Positions 24,780 to 33,112 of a stretch of 52,670 bases of DNA are shown piece by piece. The stretch is taken from positions 1 to 52,670 of the forward strand of contig CALFRN010000496.1 of the NCBI GenBank assembly GCA_937919085.1, read 5' to 3'. This DNA comes from an uncultured Reyranella sp. GTDB taxonomy: Bacteria; Pseudomonadota; Alphaproteobacteria; Reyranellales; Reyranellaceae. Below the pieces are notes generated by a model. The model was not told the origin of the DNA and did no database searches. It saw nothing but the letters and a program-made list of their open reading frames with translations. Position 1 is the first letter of the stretch. Every line of letters starts with the position of its first letter. The position numbers and the translations under genes were made by a program.

Positions 24780-25556
24780 ATGAGCACATCCTTGGAAATC
24801 GTCCGCATCCCGGTCCTGAGTGACAATTACGTGTGGTTGATGCGCGAACCGCAGAGCGGCGCGGTCGGCGTCGTCGACCCAGCGGTCGCCGGTCCGATCC
24901 TGGCCGAGGCCGAGAAGCGCCGCTGGAAGATCACGCATATCCTCAATACCCACCATCACGGCGATCATGTCGGCGGCAACCTCGAGATCAAGCAGGCGAC
25001 AGGCTGCACCATCGTCGGTCCGCGGCAGGACCGGGCGCGCATTCCCGGCATCGATATCGAGGTCGATGACGGCGACCGTTACCGCTTCGGCGAGGCCGAG
25101 TCGGAAGTGTTTTTCGTGCCCGGCCACACCAGCGGCCACATCGCCTACGCTTTTCGCGATCAGCAGGCGCTGTTCTGCGGCGACACTCTGTTCGCGCTGG
25201 GTTGCGGGCGCATGTTCGAAGGCACGCCGCAGCAGTTCTGGAAATCGCTGAGCCGCCTGCGCGCGCTGCCCGACGACATGCGCGTCTATTGCGCCCACGA
25301 ATACACCCAGTCGAACGCCCGTTTTGCCGTCACCATCGAGACCGGCAACAAGGCGCTGCTGGCACGCTCGGCCGCCATCGATGCGGCGCGCGCGCGCGGC
25401 GAGGCCACGGTGCCGTCGCTGCTCGGCGAGGAGAAGACCACCAACCCGTTCCTGCGCGCCGACGTGCCGGCCGTGCAGGCTGCGGTCGGCATGGCCGGCG
25501 GCGATCCCACGGCGGTGTTCGCCGAAGTGCGCCACCGCAAGGACGTGTTCCGCTAG
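24780..25556 (+). CDS. gloB: Hydroxyacylglutathione hydrolase (glyoxalase II)
   Basis: A 258-residue metallo-beta-lactamase-fold enzyme that hydrolyses S-D-lactoylglutathione to glutathione and D-lactate. Metal ligands are in THHHGDH at residues 57-63, PGHTSGH, the FCGDTLF aspartate and the CAHEYT histidine. The C-terminal glutathione-binding helices include the KTTNPFLR segment with typical lysine and asparagine. The ATG at 24780 is the first in the conserved region; the very long upstream frame is antisense to three other genes. Its TAG shares a CTAG with the stop of the convergent kinase gene. Confidence 0.95.
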   Translation: MSTSLEIVRIPVLSDNYVWLMREPQSGAVGVVDPAVAGPILAEAEKRRWKITHILNTHHHGDHVGGNLEIKQATGCTIVGPRQDRARIPGIDIEVDDGDRYRFGEAESEVFFVPGHTSGHIAYAFRDQQALFCGDTLFALGCGRMFEGTPQQFWKSLSRLRALPDDMRVYCAHEYTQSNARFAVTIETGNKALLARSAAIDAARARGEATVPSLLGEEKTTNPFLRADVPAVQAAVGMAGGDPTAVFAEVRHRKDVFR

Positions 25557-26077
25557 GTCGCCACCCGCACACCGCTGAGGCAAGCCATTTCCTCGGCGCC
25601 GGGTGGCTCCCAGATCGTCTCGATGAAATCGAACATGGCGCGCGTGACCTCGAGCCGGAAGGTCTCGCCGCGTTCGCTGTTGCGTCCCTGGACGCGGCGC
25701 CAGCGTTCCTCCGCGTCGATATCGAGGAAGTGAAGTTGAACGGTCCGGCCGGCCGCCGCCAGTTGTGAAGCGACGCGCTGGCGCTGCTCGGCGCGCTGCA
25801 GGCCGAGATCGAGGATCGACGAAACGCCGAGCTGGCTGAGCTGGAGCGCAGTGGTGACCATCCGCCCTTCGCAGCGCCTTACCCGCTCATCGATCCATTG
25901 CCAGTCCGCGCGCGTCGGCGTGTCGGCCTTAAACAGGCCGGTCATCCAATCGTCGATCGACAAATGCAGGGCGCTGAGCCGGCTGGCGAGTGCCAGGGCA
26001 TAGGTGGTCTTGCCCGCGCCGGTCGAACCGCAAATGAGGTGGATCATCGGATTAGCCGCCATCGGAGTGTCCGCCAT
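25553..26077 (-). CDS. Small P-loop kinase/AAA-family ATPase
   Basis: A 174-residue single-domain nucleotide-binding protein. The P-loop GSTGAGKTT lies at residues 17-25. LSIDDWMTGLF resembles the substrate-binding D-D of zeta-toxin, chloramphenicol phosphotransferase and polynucleotide-kinase-like folds. LHFLDIDAEERWRRVQGRN looks like the lid region. Substrate is unknown. Alternative starts at 26062 and 26047 would remove up to 10 residues. It overlaps the upstream MarR gene by up to 26 nt and may be coupled to it. Confidence 0.78.
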   Translation of the reverse strand: MADTPMAANPMIHLICGSTGAGKTTYALALASRLSALHLSIDDWMTGLFKADTPTRADWQWIDERVRRCEGRMVTTALQLSQLGVSSILDLGLQRAEQRQRVASQLAAAGRTVQLHFLDIDAEERWRRVQGRNSERGETFRLEVTRAMFDFIETIWEPPGAEEMACLSGVRVAT

Positions 26078-26537
26078 CCGATTGGCCGAGATCGCCGGGT
26101 TGACCCGCGGTCAGGCGACCGAGCAGGTCGGCCAGGGCGGCGATATCCGGCTTGGTCCAGCGGTCGCGAAAGACGCTGGCAGCCATGCTCTCGAGCGTGG
26201 CTCGGGCGTTGGTTACGAGTTCCTGGCCGGCCGTGGTGAGAACGACGTAGGCCAGCCGGGCGTCACGCGCATCGGCTTCGCGGCCCACCATCCCCAGCTT
26301 CTCGAGTGGCGCGGCCATGCGCGTGACCGTCGATGGGCTGACATGGAGCCGTTTCGCAAGGTCGATCCGGCTGAGCCGCATCCGCGGTGCCCGCTCCAGA
26401 TGCATCAGAAGCAGGACCTCCTTGAGAGCGAGGCCGTGCAGCGAGCCCAGTTCGCCTGTGAACCGCTCTTCGAGAAGGGCATTGGTGCCAAGCAGGCGCA
26501 GGATCGCGGAAAAGGAGGGGCTGGTCATGGCGGGCAT
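26052..26537 (-). CDS. MarR-family transcriptional regulator
   Basis: An approximately 161-residue winged-helix regulator. The DNA-binding core reads LAKRLHVSPSTVTRMAAPLEKLGMV, followed by the wing DARDARLAYVVLTTAG, which has the conserved D-x-R pair. These proteins usually repress neighbouring genes and respond to small phenolic or lipid ligands. Three ATGs are possible (26567, 26537, 26528); 26537 is used as a compromise and has GGAAG upstream at long spacing. The C-terminal tail is rich in Gly, Asp and Ser. The gene overlaps the kinase gene downstream. Confidence 0.87.
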   Translation of the reverse strand: MPAMTSPSFSAILRLLGTNALLEERFTGELGSLHGLALKEVLLLMHLERAPRMRLSRIDLAKRLHVSPSTVTRMAAPLEKLGMVGREADARDARLAYVVLTTAGQELVTNARATLESMAASVFRDRWTKPDIAALADLLGRLTAGQPGDLGQSDGGHSDGG

Positions 26538-26671
26538 ATAGGCCGAGTTACTTCCGAATGCAAGCAATAAGGAAATATATGTGACTCATCTGGAATCACC
26601 ACCTGGAAAGGCGGTAACGTGCAACAGCTTACCGGATCGGCTCTGCGGTTCGCGTGGAACGATCGCGGCAC

Positions 26672-27625
26672 CTACTGGGTGCGCAGCACCAGCGCCTCGT
26701 GCAGGGCCGCAGCGCAGATGGCGGTGCCGCGGCGCGCGCCGTGCAGCAGCATTGGGGCGCTCAGAAAGCCGTGCAGCATGCCGCCCAGTTCCACGAGGTC
26801 GGCCAGTGTGCCTTCCTGCTGCAGCCGCCAGGCATAGGCGCGGCCCTCGTCGCGCAGCGGGTCGTAGCCGGCGGTGATCACCAGCGCCGGTGGCAGGCCG
26901 GCGAGCGAGGCGGCGCGCAGCGGCGAGATGCGCCAGTCGGCACGGGCCGCCTTGTCGGGTGCGTAGTGGTCGAAGAACCATTCCATGGTCTCGGCATTGA
27001 GGCCGAAGCCGTCGTAGAAGCGCCGGTAGGAGTCGGTGCGTGCCACGGCGTCAGTGACGGGATAGGCGAGGACCTGCAGGCTGAGGCGGGGCCCGCCATG
27101 GTCGCGTGCCCAGATCGCAGCGGCCGCGGCGAGATTGCCGCCGGCGCTGTCGCCGCCGATGGCAAGCCGTGCCGCATCGATCCCGACCGAGGCGCCATTG
27201 GCCTGGACCCACTGCAGGGCGGCCACGACATCGTCGAAAGCGCCCGGGAAGCGGGCTTCCGGGGCCAGCCGATAGTCCACGGCGCAAACCGCGATCCCGG
27301 CGTCGATGGCCAGCTGGGCGCACAGAACATCGTGGCTTTCGAGATTGCCGAACACCCAGCCGCCGCCGTGGGCGAACACCAGTGCCGGAAGTTGCGCGTC
27401 GCTTGCCGCGGCAGTGGGACGATAGAGCCGCAGCGGCAGGGCGCCGCCCGATCCGGGAATCGTGCGGTCGCTCACCGCGACGCCAGCCGGGCGTGGGCCC
27501 TGGGCAGGCGGGCGGAGCGACAGGTAAAGCTCGCGCGCCGCCTGCGGGCTTAACTTGTTCCAGGCCGGGCGGTTGGCCGCCGCCGCCAGATCGAGCAACC
27601 GCTGGGATTCGGGATCGAGCGCCAT
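26672..27625 (-). CDS. Alpha/beta hydrolase of the hormone-sensitive lipase family
   Basis: A 317-residue esterase/lipase. The HGGGW oxyanion motif is at residues 86-90 and the G-D-S-A-G-G elbow at 158-163 with S160 as nucleophile. The acid is in TAGYDPLRDEG and the histidine in GMLHGF. The YRLAPEARFPGAFDD segment is a hallmark of this family. It probably hydrolyses short-chain esters. The ATG at 27625 is preferred over one at 27712 because conserved sequence begins there. It is divergent from the DUF2333 gene and ends 134 nt upstream of the MarR gene on the same strand. Confidence 0.93.
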   Translation of the reverse strand: MALDPESQRLLDLAAAANRPAWNKLSPQAARELYLSLRPPAQGPRPAGVAVSDRTIPGSGGALPLRLYRPTAAASDAQLPALVFAHGGGWVFGNLESHDVLCAQLAIDAGIAVCAVDYRLAPEARFPGAFDDVVAALQWVQANGASVGIDAARLAIGGDSAGGNLAAAAAIWARDHGGPRLSLQVLAYPVTDAVARTDSYRRFYDGFGLNAETMEWFFDHYAPDKAARADWRISPLRAASLAGLPPALVITAGYDPLRDEGRAYAWRLQQEGTLADLVELGGMLHGFLSAPMLLHGARRGTAICAAALHEALVLRTQ

Positions 27626-27710
27626 GCCAAAAACTCCATTCGACGAAGAAACAGCATACTCTAGCAGCCTGCGCCCCTGTTTCGTCACGACACGAATGGT
27701 AAGGTCGGCC

Positions 27711-28742
27711 ATGACATTCGATCCGGATCACGGTGTATCGCCTGTGGCGGCGCCTTCCTTGTGGCGTCGGGCGTGGGATCGGGCGCGGGCTTTTCGACCC
27801 TTTGGGGCAAAGTCTCCGGCGGCCGGCGGCCGCCGTTCGGTGTGGCGCTGGCTCGGCTGGGCGGTGCTGGCGGTAGCGCTGCTCTACTATCCGCTGGGCG
27901 CGCTGGTGATCCAGAACGTCGACGACGATCCGCAGTTTGCCGCGTCCGATGTCGCGCCGGGCGAGAGCCAGGCCGTAGCTACCGCGGCGGCGCTGGTCAC
28001 GCGCGAGGTCGACGTCAACACCTGGACGCCGATGCAGCCGTTTTTCATGCCGTCCGGGCTGCTCGACAACATGCCGAATTTCCAGCGCGGCGTGATGGCA
28101 GCGCTGGGACGCTTCGGGACCGAGCTGATGGACCAGCTCGGCCGCACCCGCGGCTCCAGCCAGTCCGATCGCGACCTCGAGCAGGCGCGCGGCTTTCTGA
28201 ACGAGCAGCCCAACATCTGGGTCTGGCAGCCGAGCGTTTCGATGATGCCGTCGGCGACCTCGGCGCAGAAGTACCGCGCCGGCCGCGACAAGCTGCTCGC
28301 CTACAACAAGCGTCTGGCCTCCGGTCAGGCAGTGTTCGAACGCCGCGCCGACAATCTGCAGGCCCTGCTCGACCGCATGGCCAGCGACACCGGCTCGGAC
28401 TCCGCCGTCATCGACCAGCACATCATCGAGTATGCCGGCGACCTGTTCGATGTCGGGTGCGACGACATCTTCTATTTCAACAAGGGCAGGCTCTACGCCA
28501 ACTACCTGCTGTTGCGCGCGCTCGGCCGCGACTTCGAGAGCGTGATCCGCGAGAAGGGCCTGACCAACGCCTGGTCCGCCATGGTGGAGACGTTCCGCAT
28601 CGCCGCCGCACTCCAGCCGTGGATGGTGTGGAACGGCTACCCGGACGGGCTGCTGATTCCCAACCACCTGGCCGCGCAGGGCTTCTACCTGCTGCGGGCG
28701 CGCACCCAGTTGCGCGAAATCAGCAACATCCTGCTGAAGTAG
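27711..28742 (+). CDS. DUF2333 family membrane-anchored protein
   Basis: A 343-residue protein with one predicted membrane helix near residues 45-65 (WLGWAVLAVALLYYPLGAL) and a large, probably periplasmic, helical region. The VDVNTWTPMQPFFMPSGLLDNMPNFQ context and the QAFGFYLL-like end (AQGFYLLRARTQL) correspond to DUF2333. Its function is unknown. It is followed 9 nt later by the TauE/SafE transporter gene and probably belongs to the same transcript, as in other alphaproteobacteria. Confidence 0.82.
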   Translation: MTFDPDHGVSPVAAPSLWRRAWDRARAFRPFGAKSPAAGGRRSVWRWLGWAVLAVALLYYPLGALVIQNVDDDPQFAASDVAPGESQAVATAAALVTREVDVNTWTPMQPFFMPSGLLDNMPNFQRGVMAALGRFGTELMDQLGRTRGSSQSDRDLEQARGFLNEQPNIWVWQPSVSMMPSATSAQKYRAGRDKLLAYNKRLASGQAVFERRADNLQALLDRMASDTGSDSAVIDQHIIEYAGDLFDVGCDDIFYFNKGRLYANYLLLRALGRDFESVIREKGLTNAWSAMVETFRIAAALQPWMVWNGYPDGLLIPNHLAAQGFYLLRARTQLREISNILLK

Positions 28743-28751
28743 GCCGCTGCA

Positions 28752-29678
28752 GTGGAGATTTATCTACCCATTGCCGAACTGTCGATAAACGTATTCGTGC
28801 TGCTGGGCCTGGGGGCCGCGGCCGGCTTGCTCGCCGGCATGTTCGGCGTCGGCGGTGGCTTTCTCGCCACGCCACTCCTGATCTTCGTGGGAATCCCGCC
28901 GGCTGTCGCGGTCGCCAGCCAGGCCAACCAGGTCATCGCCAATTCGGTATCGTCGCTGCAGGTCCAGTTGCGTCGCGGCAACGTCGACCTGCGCATGGGG
29001 GCCGTGCTGCTGCTGGGCGGCATGATCGGCTCAACCGCCGGTGTCGCGCTGTTCACCTATCTCAAGAACATCGGCCAGATCGATTTCGTCATCGCCGTGC
29101 TCTACGTCGTCATGCTGTCGACGATCGGTCTTCTCATGCTGACCGAAAGCCTGCGAACCTACATCAAGCGCCGGCGCAATCCCGGCGCGCCGCGCGGCAA
29201 ACTTCACACCCATTACCTCGTGCACAGGTTGCCGCTGAAGCTCCGGTTCTACAAGTCGAAGCTCTACATCAGTGCGTTGCTGCCGGTCGGCGTGGGCTTC
29301 GTGATCGGTATTCTGTCGGCGATCCTGGGTGTGGGCGGCGGGTTCGTACTGGTACCGGCCATGATCTACCTGCTCGGCATGCCGACAACCGTGGTGATCG
29401 GTACATCGAATTTCCAGATTCTTTTCGTGGCGGCCAACGTCACTTTTCTCCAGGCGGTGACCAACGGAACGGTCGACGTGGTGCTGGCGCTGCTCCTGAT
29501 ACTGGGCGGCGTTGTCGGTGCGCCGATCGGCTCGCGGCTTGCCGCCAAGCTCCCCGGCGTCGTGCTGCGCGGCCTGATGTCGGTGCTGATTTTGGCCGTG
29601 GCGGCCCAGCTGCTGGTCGAGCTCCTGCGCACACCGAGCCTGCCGTTCTCTCTCGGGGCCCGCGAGGCGCTGCAATGA
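28752..29678 (+). CDS. TauE/SafE-family sulfite/anion exporter
   Basis: A 308-residue integral membrane protein with about eight helices in two repeats. Each repeat carries the family's glycine-rich motif: AGMFGVGGGFLATPLL near the N terminus and AILGVGGGFVLVPAM after the central cytoplasmic loop. TauE/SafE proteins move small sulfur anions such as sulfite or sulfoacetate, or other organic anions. The start is GTG at 28752. The central loop is long and basic (about residues 133-165). Its stop overlaps the TIGR02186 gene as ATGA, indicating coupling. Confidence 0.92.
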   Translation: MEIYLPIAELSINVFVLLGLGAAAGLLAGMFGVGGGFLATPLLIFVGIPPAVAVASQANQVIANSVSSLQVQLRRGNVDLRMGAVLLLGGMIGSTAGVALFTYLKNIGQIDFVIAVLYVVMLSTIGLLMLTESLRTYIKRRRNPGAPRGKLHTHYLVHRLPLKLRFYKSKLYISALLPVGVGFVIGILSAILGVGGGFVLVPAMIYLLGMPTTVVIGTSNFQILFVAANVTFLQAVTNGTVDVVLALLLILGGVVGAPIGSRLAAKLPGVVLRGLMSVLILAVAAQLLVELLRTPSLPFSLGAREALQ

Positions 29679-30520
29679 GGCGCCTGATGATGATCCTGGC
29701 CGCAAGCTTTGCCCTGGCAGCGACGGCATCCGCCCAGGGTCCGCGGATCGATGCGCCCACACCTGCCCCTCTCCCGGGGACGGGCCTCGGTGGGTCGACA
29801 GTCCCTGGTGCGCCGCCGTCGGTGCCCATCGAGTCCGAGACACCGGAACTGATCGTCGACCTGTCGCGCGCCCGCGTGTCGATAACCTCGGCATTCCATG
29901 GCGAGAGCATTCTGATGTTCGGTATGTTCGATCCTCCCGGCGAGATCGTTGTGGTCGTGGCGGGCCCGCCGGCCCGCGAGACCGTGATGCGCAAGGAGCG
30001 CGTTCTCGGCCTGTGGCTCAATACCGGGCGGCAGGCGTTCCTGGACGTTCCCGCCTATTACGCAATCGCCGCCAGCCAGCCGCTGCAGCGGCTGCTTGCC
30101 AGGGGCGCCGGCGGCGAGATCCTTTCGCTGGAAGACCGTTTGTCGACCATCAGGCCGGACGGTTCGCGGGACCCGGCGGAGCTGGCCAAATTTCGCAATG
30201 GCTTGGTGGAGGTGAAGCGCGACGAAGGACTTTATCCCGCCGCCATCGGTCAGGTTACGGTTCAGGCCGGCCGGCTGTTCCGTGTCGATCTTCCGTTTCC
30301 GTCGCGCCTGCCCGAGGGAGTCTACGACGTCAGGGCCTATCTGCTGCGCGACGGCAGGATCGTCGCTGCGGTGTCGCGGCCGTTGCCGGTCGGCAAGGTT
30401 GGATTCAGCGCGCAGTTGGCCGGATGGGCGAGTCACGACGGCGCGCTCTACGGATTGGGCGCGATTTTCATGGCGCTGCTTGCCGGTTGGCTGGGCGGCG
30501 CGCTCGTACGGCGCCTGTAG
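29675..30520 (+). CDS. TIGR02186-family secreted membrane-anchored protein
   Basis: A 281-residue protein with a signal peptide (residues 1 to about 20, ending ASAQ), a proline-rich linker, a periplasmic beta-rich domain and a single C-terminal membrane helix (GLGAIFMALLAGWLGGALV). The LIVDLSRARVSITSAFHG start of the domain and the TM-anchor layout match the TIGR02186 family, found beside TauE/SafE exporters. A role as an accessory subunit of the exporter is likely from context only. The overlap with the transporter gene supports a complex. Confidence 0.85.
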   Translation: MRRLMMILAASFALAATASAQGPRIDAPTPAPLPGTGLGGSTVPGAPPSVPIESETPELIVDLSRARVSITSAFHGESILMFGMFDPPGEIVVVVAGPPARETVMRKERVLGLWLNTGRQAFLDVPAYYAIAASQPLQRLLARGAGGEILSLEDRLSTIRPDGSRDPAELAKFRNGLVEVKRDEGLYPAAIGQVTVQAGRLFRVDLPFPSRLPEGVYDVRAYLLRDGRIVAAVSRPLPVGKVGFSAQLAGWASHDGALYGLGAIFMALLAGWLGGALVRRL

Positions 30521-30558
30521 TACCCGCTTGTGGTTTCAGATGCAGAGGGGAGCGGACG

Positions 30559-31050
30559 ATGAGCATGAGTGAGCAGCCTGACCGTCCCGATGTGCGTACT
30601 TTTTTGGTCGTCGTCGATGAGAGCCCGGAAATGCGCAATGCCCTGCGGTATGCCTGTCGTCGGGCCAAGCGCACGGGCGGCCGTGTTGCCCTGCTCTACG
30701 TCATGGATCCGCCCGAGGGACAGCACTGGGGGGCCGTCGTCGAGCTGATGCGCGAGGAGGCCCGGCAACAGGCCGAGGATGTGGTGGCCCGGCATGCCGA
30801 CATGGCGGTGACTTTGACCGGCCAGCCCCCCTCCATCCATATCAGGGAGGGCAAGAGCCGGGACGAACTGCTCAAACTGGTCGCCGAGGACCAGACGATC
30901 TCGGTGCTGGTGCTGGGCAGTTCTTCGAGTGGCGAAGGGCCGGGCCCGCTCGTCACGGCGTTCACCGGAAAGCTTGGCGGGCAACTCCGGATCCCGCTGA
31001 CCATCGTCCCCGGCGCCCTCACCGAGGCCGAGATCGACGCGATTTCATAG
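30559..31050 (+). CDS. Universal stress protein family
   Basis: A 163-residue single USP domain. The N-terminal strand is RTFLVVVDESPEM and the C-terminal nucleotide-binding region is VLVLGSSSSGEGPGPLVTAF, an approximation of the ATP-binding G-2x-G-9x-G-(S/T) motif. The cytosolic role is probably stress or energy related. An AGAGGGGAG ribosome site precedes the ATG at 30559. It lies 38 nt after the TIGR02186 gene and is likely the last gene of this run. Confidence 0.88.
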   Translation: MSMSEQPDRPDVRTFLVVVDESPEMRNALRYACRRAKRTGGRVALLYVMDPPEGQHWGAVVELMREEARQQAEDVVARHADMAVTLTGQPPSIHIREGKSRDELLKLVAEDQTISVLVLGSSSSGEGPGPLVTAFTGKLGGQLRIPLTIVPGALTEAEIDAIS

Positions 31051-31157
31051 AGCGTGCGCGCAATTTCCGCGTCGTTCTGTCCGCCTTCACAGTGCGGTGA
31101 TATTTTGCCTTGGAGATGTTGTGCGGGAGGGTGGCGCAACAGTGTTGTTTTAATTTA

Positions 31158-31186
31158 TTGAAATAAAACAATAATATTGATATATT
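31158..31186 (+). promoter_or_regulatory. nfuA promoter in an AT-rich island (TTGAAA, 17-nt spacer, TATATT)
   Basis: TTGAAA at 31158-31163 and TATATT at 31181-31186 have ideal 17-nt spacing inside a strikingly AT-rich stretch (about 31143-31200). A 14-bp palindrome, TTTATT-GA-AATAAA (31154-31167), overlaps the -35 hexamer and could be an operator. Transcription from here would give a leader of about 150 nt before the nfuA TTG. The rest of the 291-nt gap between the USP gene and nfuA holds no gene that can be supported. Confidence 0.65.
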
Positions 31187-31341
31187 CCATAATAATTATA
31201 CGCCCAGACCGAAGAATCATCTTGATCGCCTTGGTTCTGGTTCCTACGTCCAGATACCGTTTGAGGGCTGAGACGTCCCATTCCCAGCCTGAGCGATGCA
31301 GAGTGGCTCCACTGCGATGCATTCGATGAAGGAGTTTAGGT

Positions 31342-31890
31342 TTGTTTATCCAGACCGAGCAGACGCCCAATCCGTCGACCCTAAAGTTCCTTCCCGGTCG
31401 CGTGGTCATGGAAAAGGGCACGATGGATTTTGCCAGCGCCGATACCGCCCAGCCGTCACCGCTGGCGAAGCGGTTGTTTGCGATCGAGGGCATCGAGCGC
31501 GTGTTCTTCGGCTCCGACTTCGTCACCGTCACGAAGGCCGCCAGCGGCGACTGGCAAGTTCTCAAGCCGTCGATCCTGGGCGGCATCATGGAACATTACA
31601 CGTCGGGAGACCCGATTATTGCCGACACCGGCGAAGCGGTAGCTGCCGCGGCAGATGACGACGAAATCGTTGCCCAGATCAAGGAATTGCTCGATACGCG
31701 CGTTCGCCCGGCCGTGGCCCAGGACGGCGGCGATATCGTTTTCCACGATTTCCGCGACGGCGTGGTCTATCTCCATATGCAGGGGGCGTGCTCTGGTTGC
31801 CCCAGCTCGACGGCCACCCTCAAGATGGGGATTGAGAATCTTCTTAAGCACTACGTGCCGGAAGTAGTGGAAGTCCAGGCGGCCCAGTAG
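31342..31890 (+). CDS. nfuA: Fe-S cluster scaffold/carrier NfuA
   Basis: A 182-residue two-domain protein. The N-terminal Nfu_N domain opens with FIQTEQTPNPSTLKFLPG, and the C-terminal NifU-like domain carries the cluster-binding C150-x-x-C153 in ACSGCPSS. It receives and delivers 4Fe-4S clusters to apo-proteins; MiaB, encoded downstream in this window, is a plausible client. The start is TTG at 31342 with GGAG 7 nt upstream. It sits behind the AT-rich promoter island. Confidence 0.94.
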   Translation: MFIQTEQTPNPSTLKFLPGRVVMEKGTMDFASADTAQPSPLAKRLFAIEGIERVFFGSDFVTVTKAASGDWQVLKPSILGGIMEHYTSGDPIIADTGEAVAAAADDDEIVAQIKELLDTRVRPAVAQDGGDIVFHDFRDGVVYLHMQGACSGCPSSTATLKMGIENLLKHYVPEVVEVQAAQ

Positions 31891-31995
31891 GCCGCCTGCG
31901 TTCAAGCGTACAGCGTTAGTACAGCAGCATCGCGGTCCGCGAAGGGCCGTGCGTGGAAAGTTGCTCGTTCCAGTTTGCGAAACGAAGAGTGTGGC

Positions 31996-33111
31996 ATGCA
32001 GTTGTCGATTCGGCCCACGATTGACCGTGGGCGCAGGTATGCGTTTCCGGCGGTGTGGGTGGCGGTGTTCGCTATGGGCATGAGCCTGCGCGAACCGCTC
32101 CCGGTCGTCGACGTCGCTTCGTACCTCTCATTCGCGGCTGCGACGGGCGGCGGCGTCGGTGCGACATCGCCAGAGCAGGCGGCGTTTCTCACCATCGACG
32201 CCCAGCCTGCCGCCTTGACCTTCGTGCGCCACGAAGTGAGCGTCCCTCACGATTGGCCTCGCAACACGACCCGCGAGCCGTCTCTCGGCCATGGCCGTTT
32301 CGCGGCGCCCGGTAATGCCGTGCGCCGGCAGGTCCGGTTGCGACTGGTCAGTCCGCGGACCGCCGACGAACTCGCCACCTTTTTCCGCGACGTATCCTAC
32401 ACCCTGACCGACGTCCGCCTCGGTGAGGCCGTTCCGCCGATCAAGGTCGACCGGGTGCCGGACGACCTAGGAACCAAGGACGGCAACGAACGCAAGGCGC
32501 TGTTCATCACGGCCATTTTGCCGGTGGTACTCGAAGCCAATCAGCGCGTGCTCGCCGACCGCGAGCAGCTTCTGTTTCTGCGCAGCAAGATTGCCGAGAC
32601 GCCGACGCGCGTCTCGCTGATCGAGCGAATCTGGCTCGAGGCACTCGCCGACCGTTACGACACGGCGATCGACAATCTCGACGAACTGGTGCGCCGCGTC
32701 GATATCGTCCCACCGTCGATGGCGATTGCGCAGGGCGGCGTCGAATCGGGATGGGGCACCTCGTTCGCCGCCCGCAACGGCAATTCCCTGTTCGGCCAGA
32801 TCCAGTCGGTAGGCCGGCACAGCGTTGCCGTTTCGTGGAAGCCCGGTGCCGGCATGCCGCAGCCGTTTACTGATGTCAGCGAAGCCACCGTTGCCTATGT
32901 CGCCAATCTCAACACCCATCCGGCCTATGCCGGCTTCCGGACGGAGCGCGCGGCGATGCGCGAGCAGGGCGAACAACCCCAAGGTTACCGTCTGATAGGC
33001 ACGCTCCTGCGCTACTCGGAGCGCGGCCAAGGCTATGTGAAGTTCGTGCGCCAGATCATGCGCGAGAACGAACTCGCTGATTTCGACAAGGCGCGTCTCG
33101 CGAGTTTCTGA
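31996..33111 (+). CDS. Bax-type glucosaminidase/peptidoglycan hydrolase
   Basis: A 371-residue protein with an N-terminal hydrophobic segment (about residues 15-35) that may be a signal anchor. A long linker is followed by a C-terminal mannosyl-glycoprotein endo-beta-N-acetylglucosaminidase-like domain: SMAIAQGGVESGWGTSFAAR contains the likely catalytic glutamate, then NSLFGQI, FTDVSEATVAYVANLNTHPAY and the LIGTLLRYSERG end. It resembles E. coli Bax. It probably cleaves peptidoglycan glycan strands in the periplasm. The ATG at 31996 is used; an upstream in-frame TTG at 31975 is possible. It converges on the dipeptidase gene, with one nucleotide between stops. Confidence 0.87.
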   Translation: MQLSIRPTIDRGRRYAFPAVWVAVFAMGMSLREPLPVVDVASYLSFAAATGGGVGATSPEQAAFLTIDAQPAALTFVRHEVSVPHDWPRNTTREPSLGHGRFAAPGNAVRRQVRLRLVSPRTADELATFFRDVSYTLTDVRLGEAVPPIKVDRVPDDLGTKDGNERKALFITAILPVVLEANQRVLADREQLLFLRSKIAETPTRVSLIERIWLEALADRYDTAIDNLDELVRRVDIVPPSMAIAQGGVESGWGTSFAARNGNSLFGQIQSVGRHSVAVSWKPGAGMPQPFTDVSEATVAYVANLNTHPAYAGFRTERAAMREQGEQPQGYRLIGTLLRYSERGQGYVKFVRQIMRENELADFDKARLASF

Positions 33112-33112
33112 G

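Noticed and set aside
26552-26574. Possible MarR operator TTCC-15 nt-GGAA upstream of the MarR gene
   Set aside because: The arms are only 4 bp and the alternative start codons overlap the area. Chance occurrence is likely.
31155-31300. Minus-strand fragment with an ALKRYLDVGTRTKAI segment recalling VapB-type antitoxins
   Set aside because: It has no start codon with a ribosome site, no toxin partner, and lies in the nfuA leader and AT-rich promoter island. The resemblance is too short to call.
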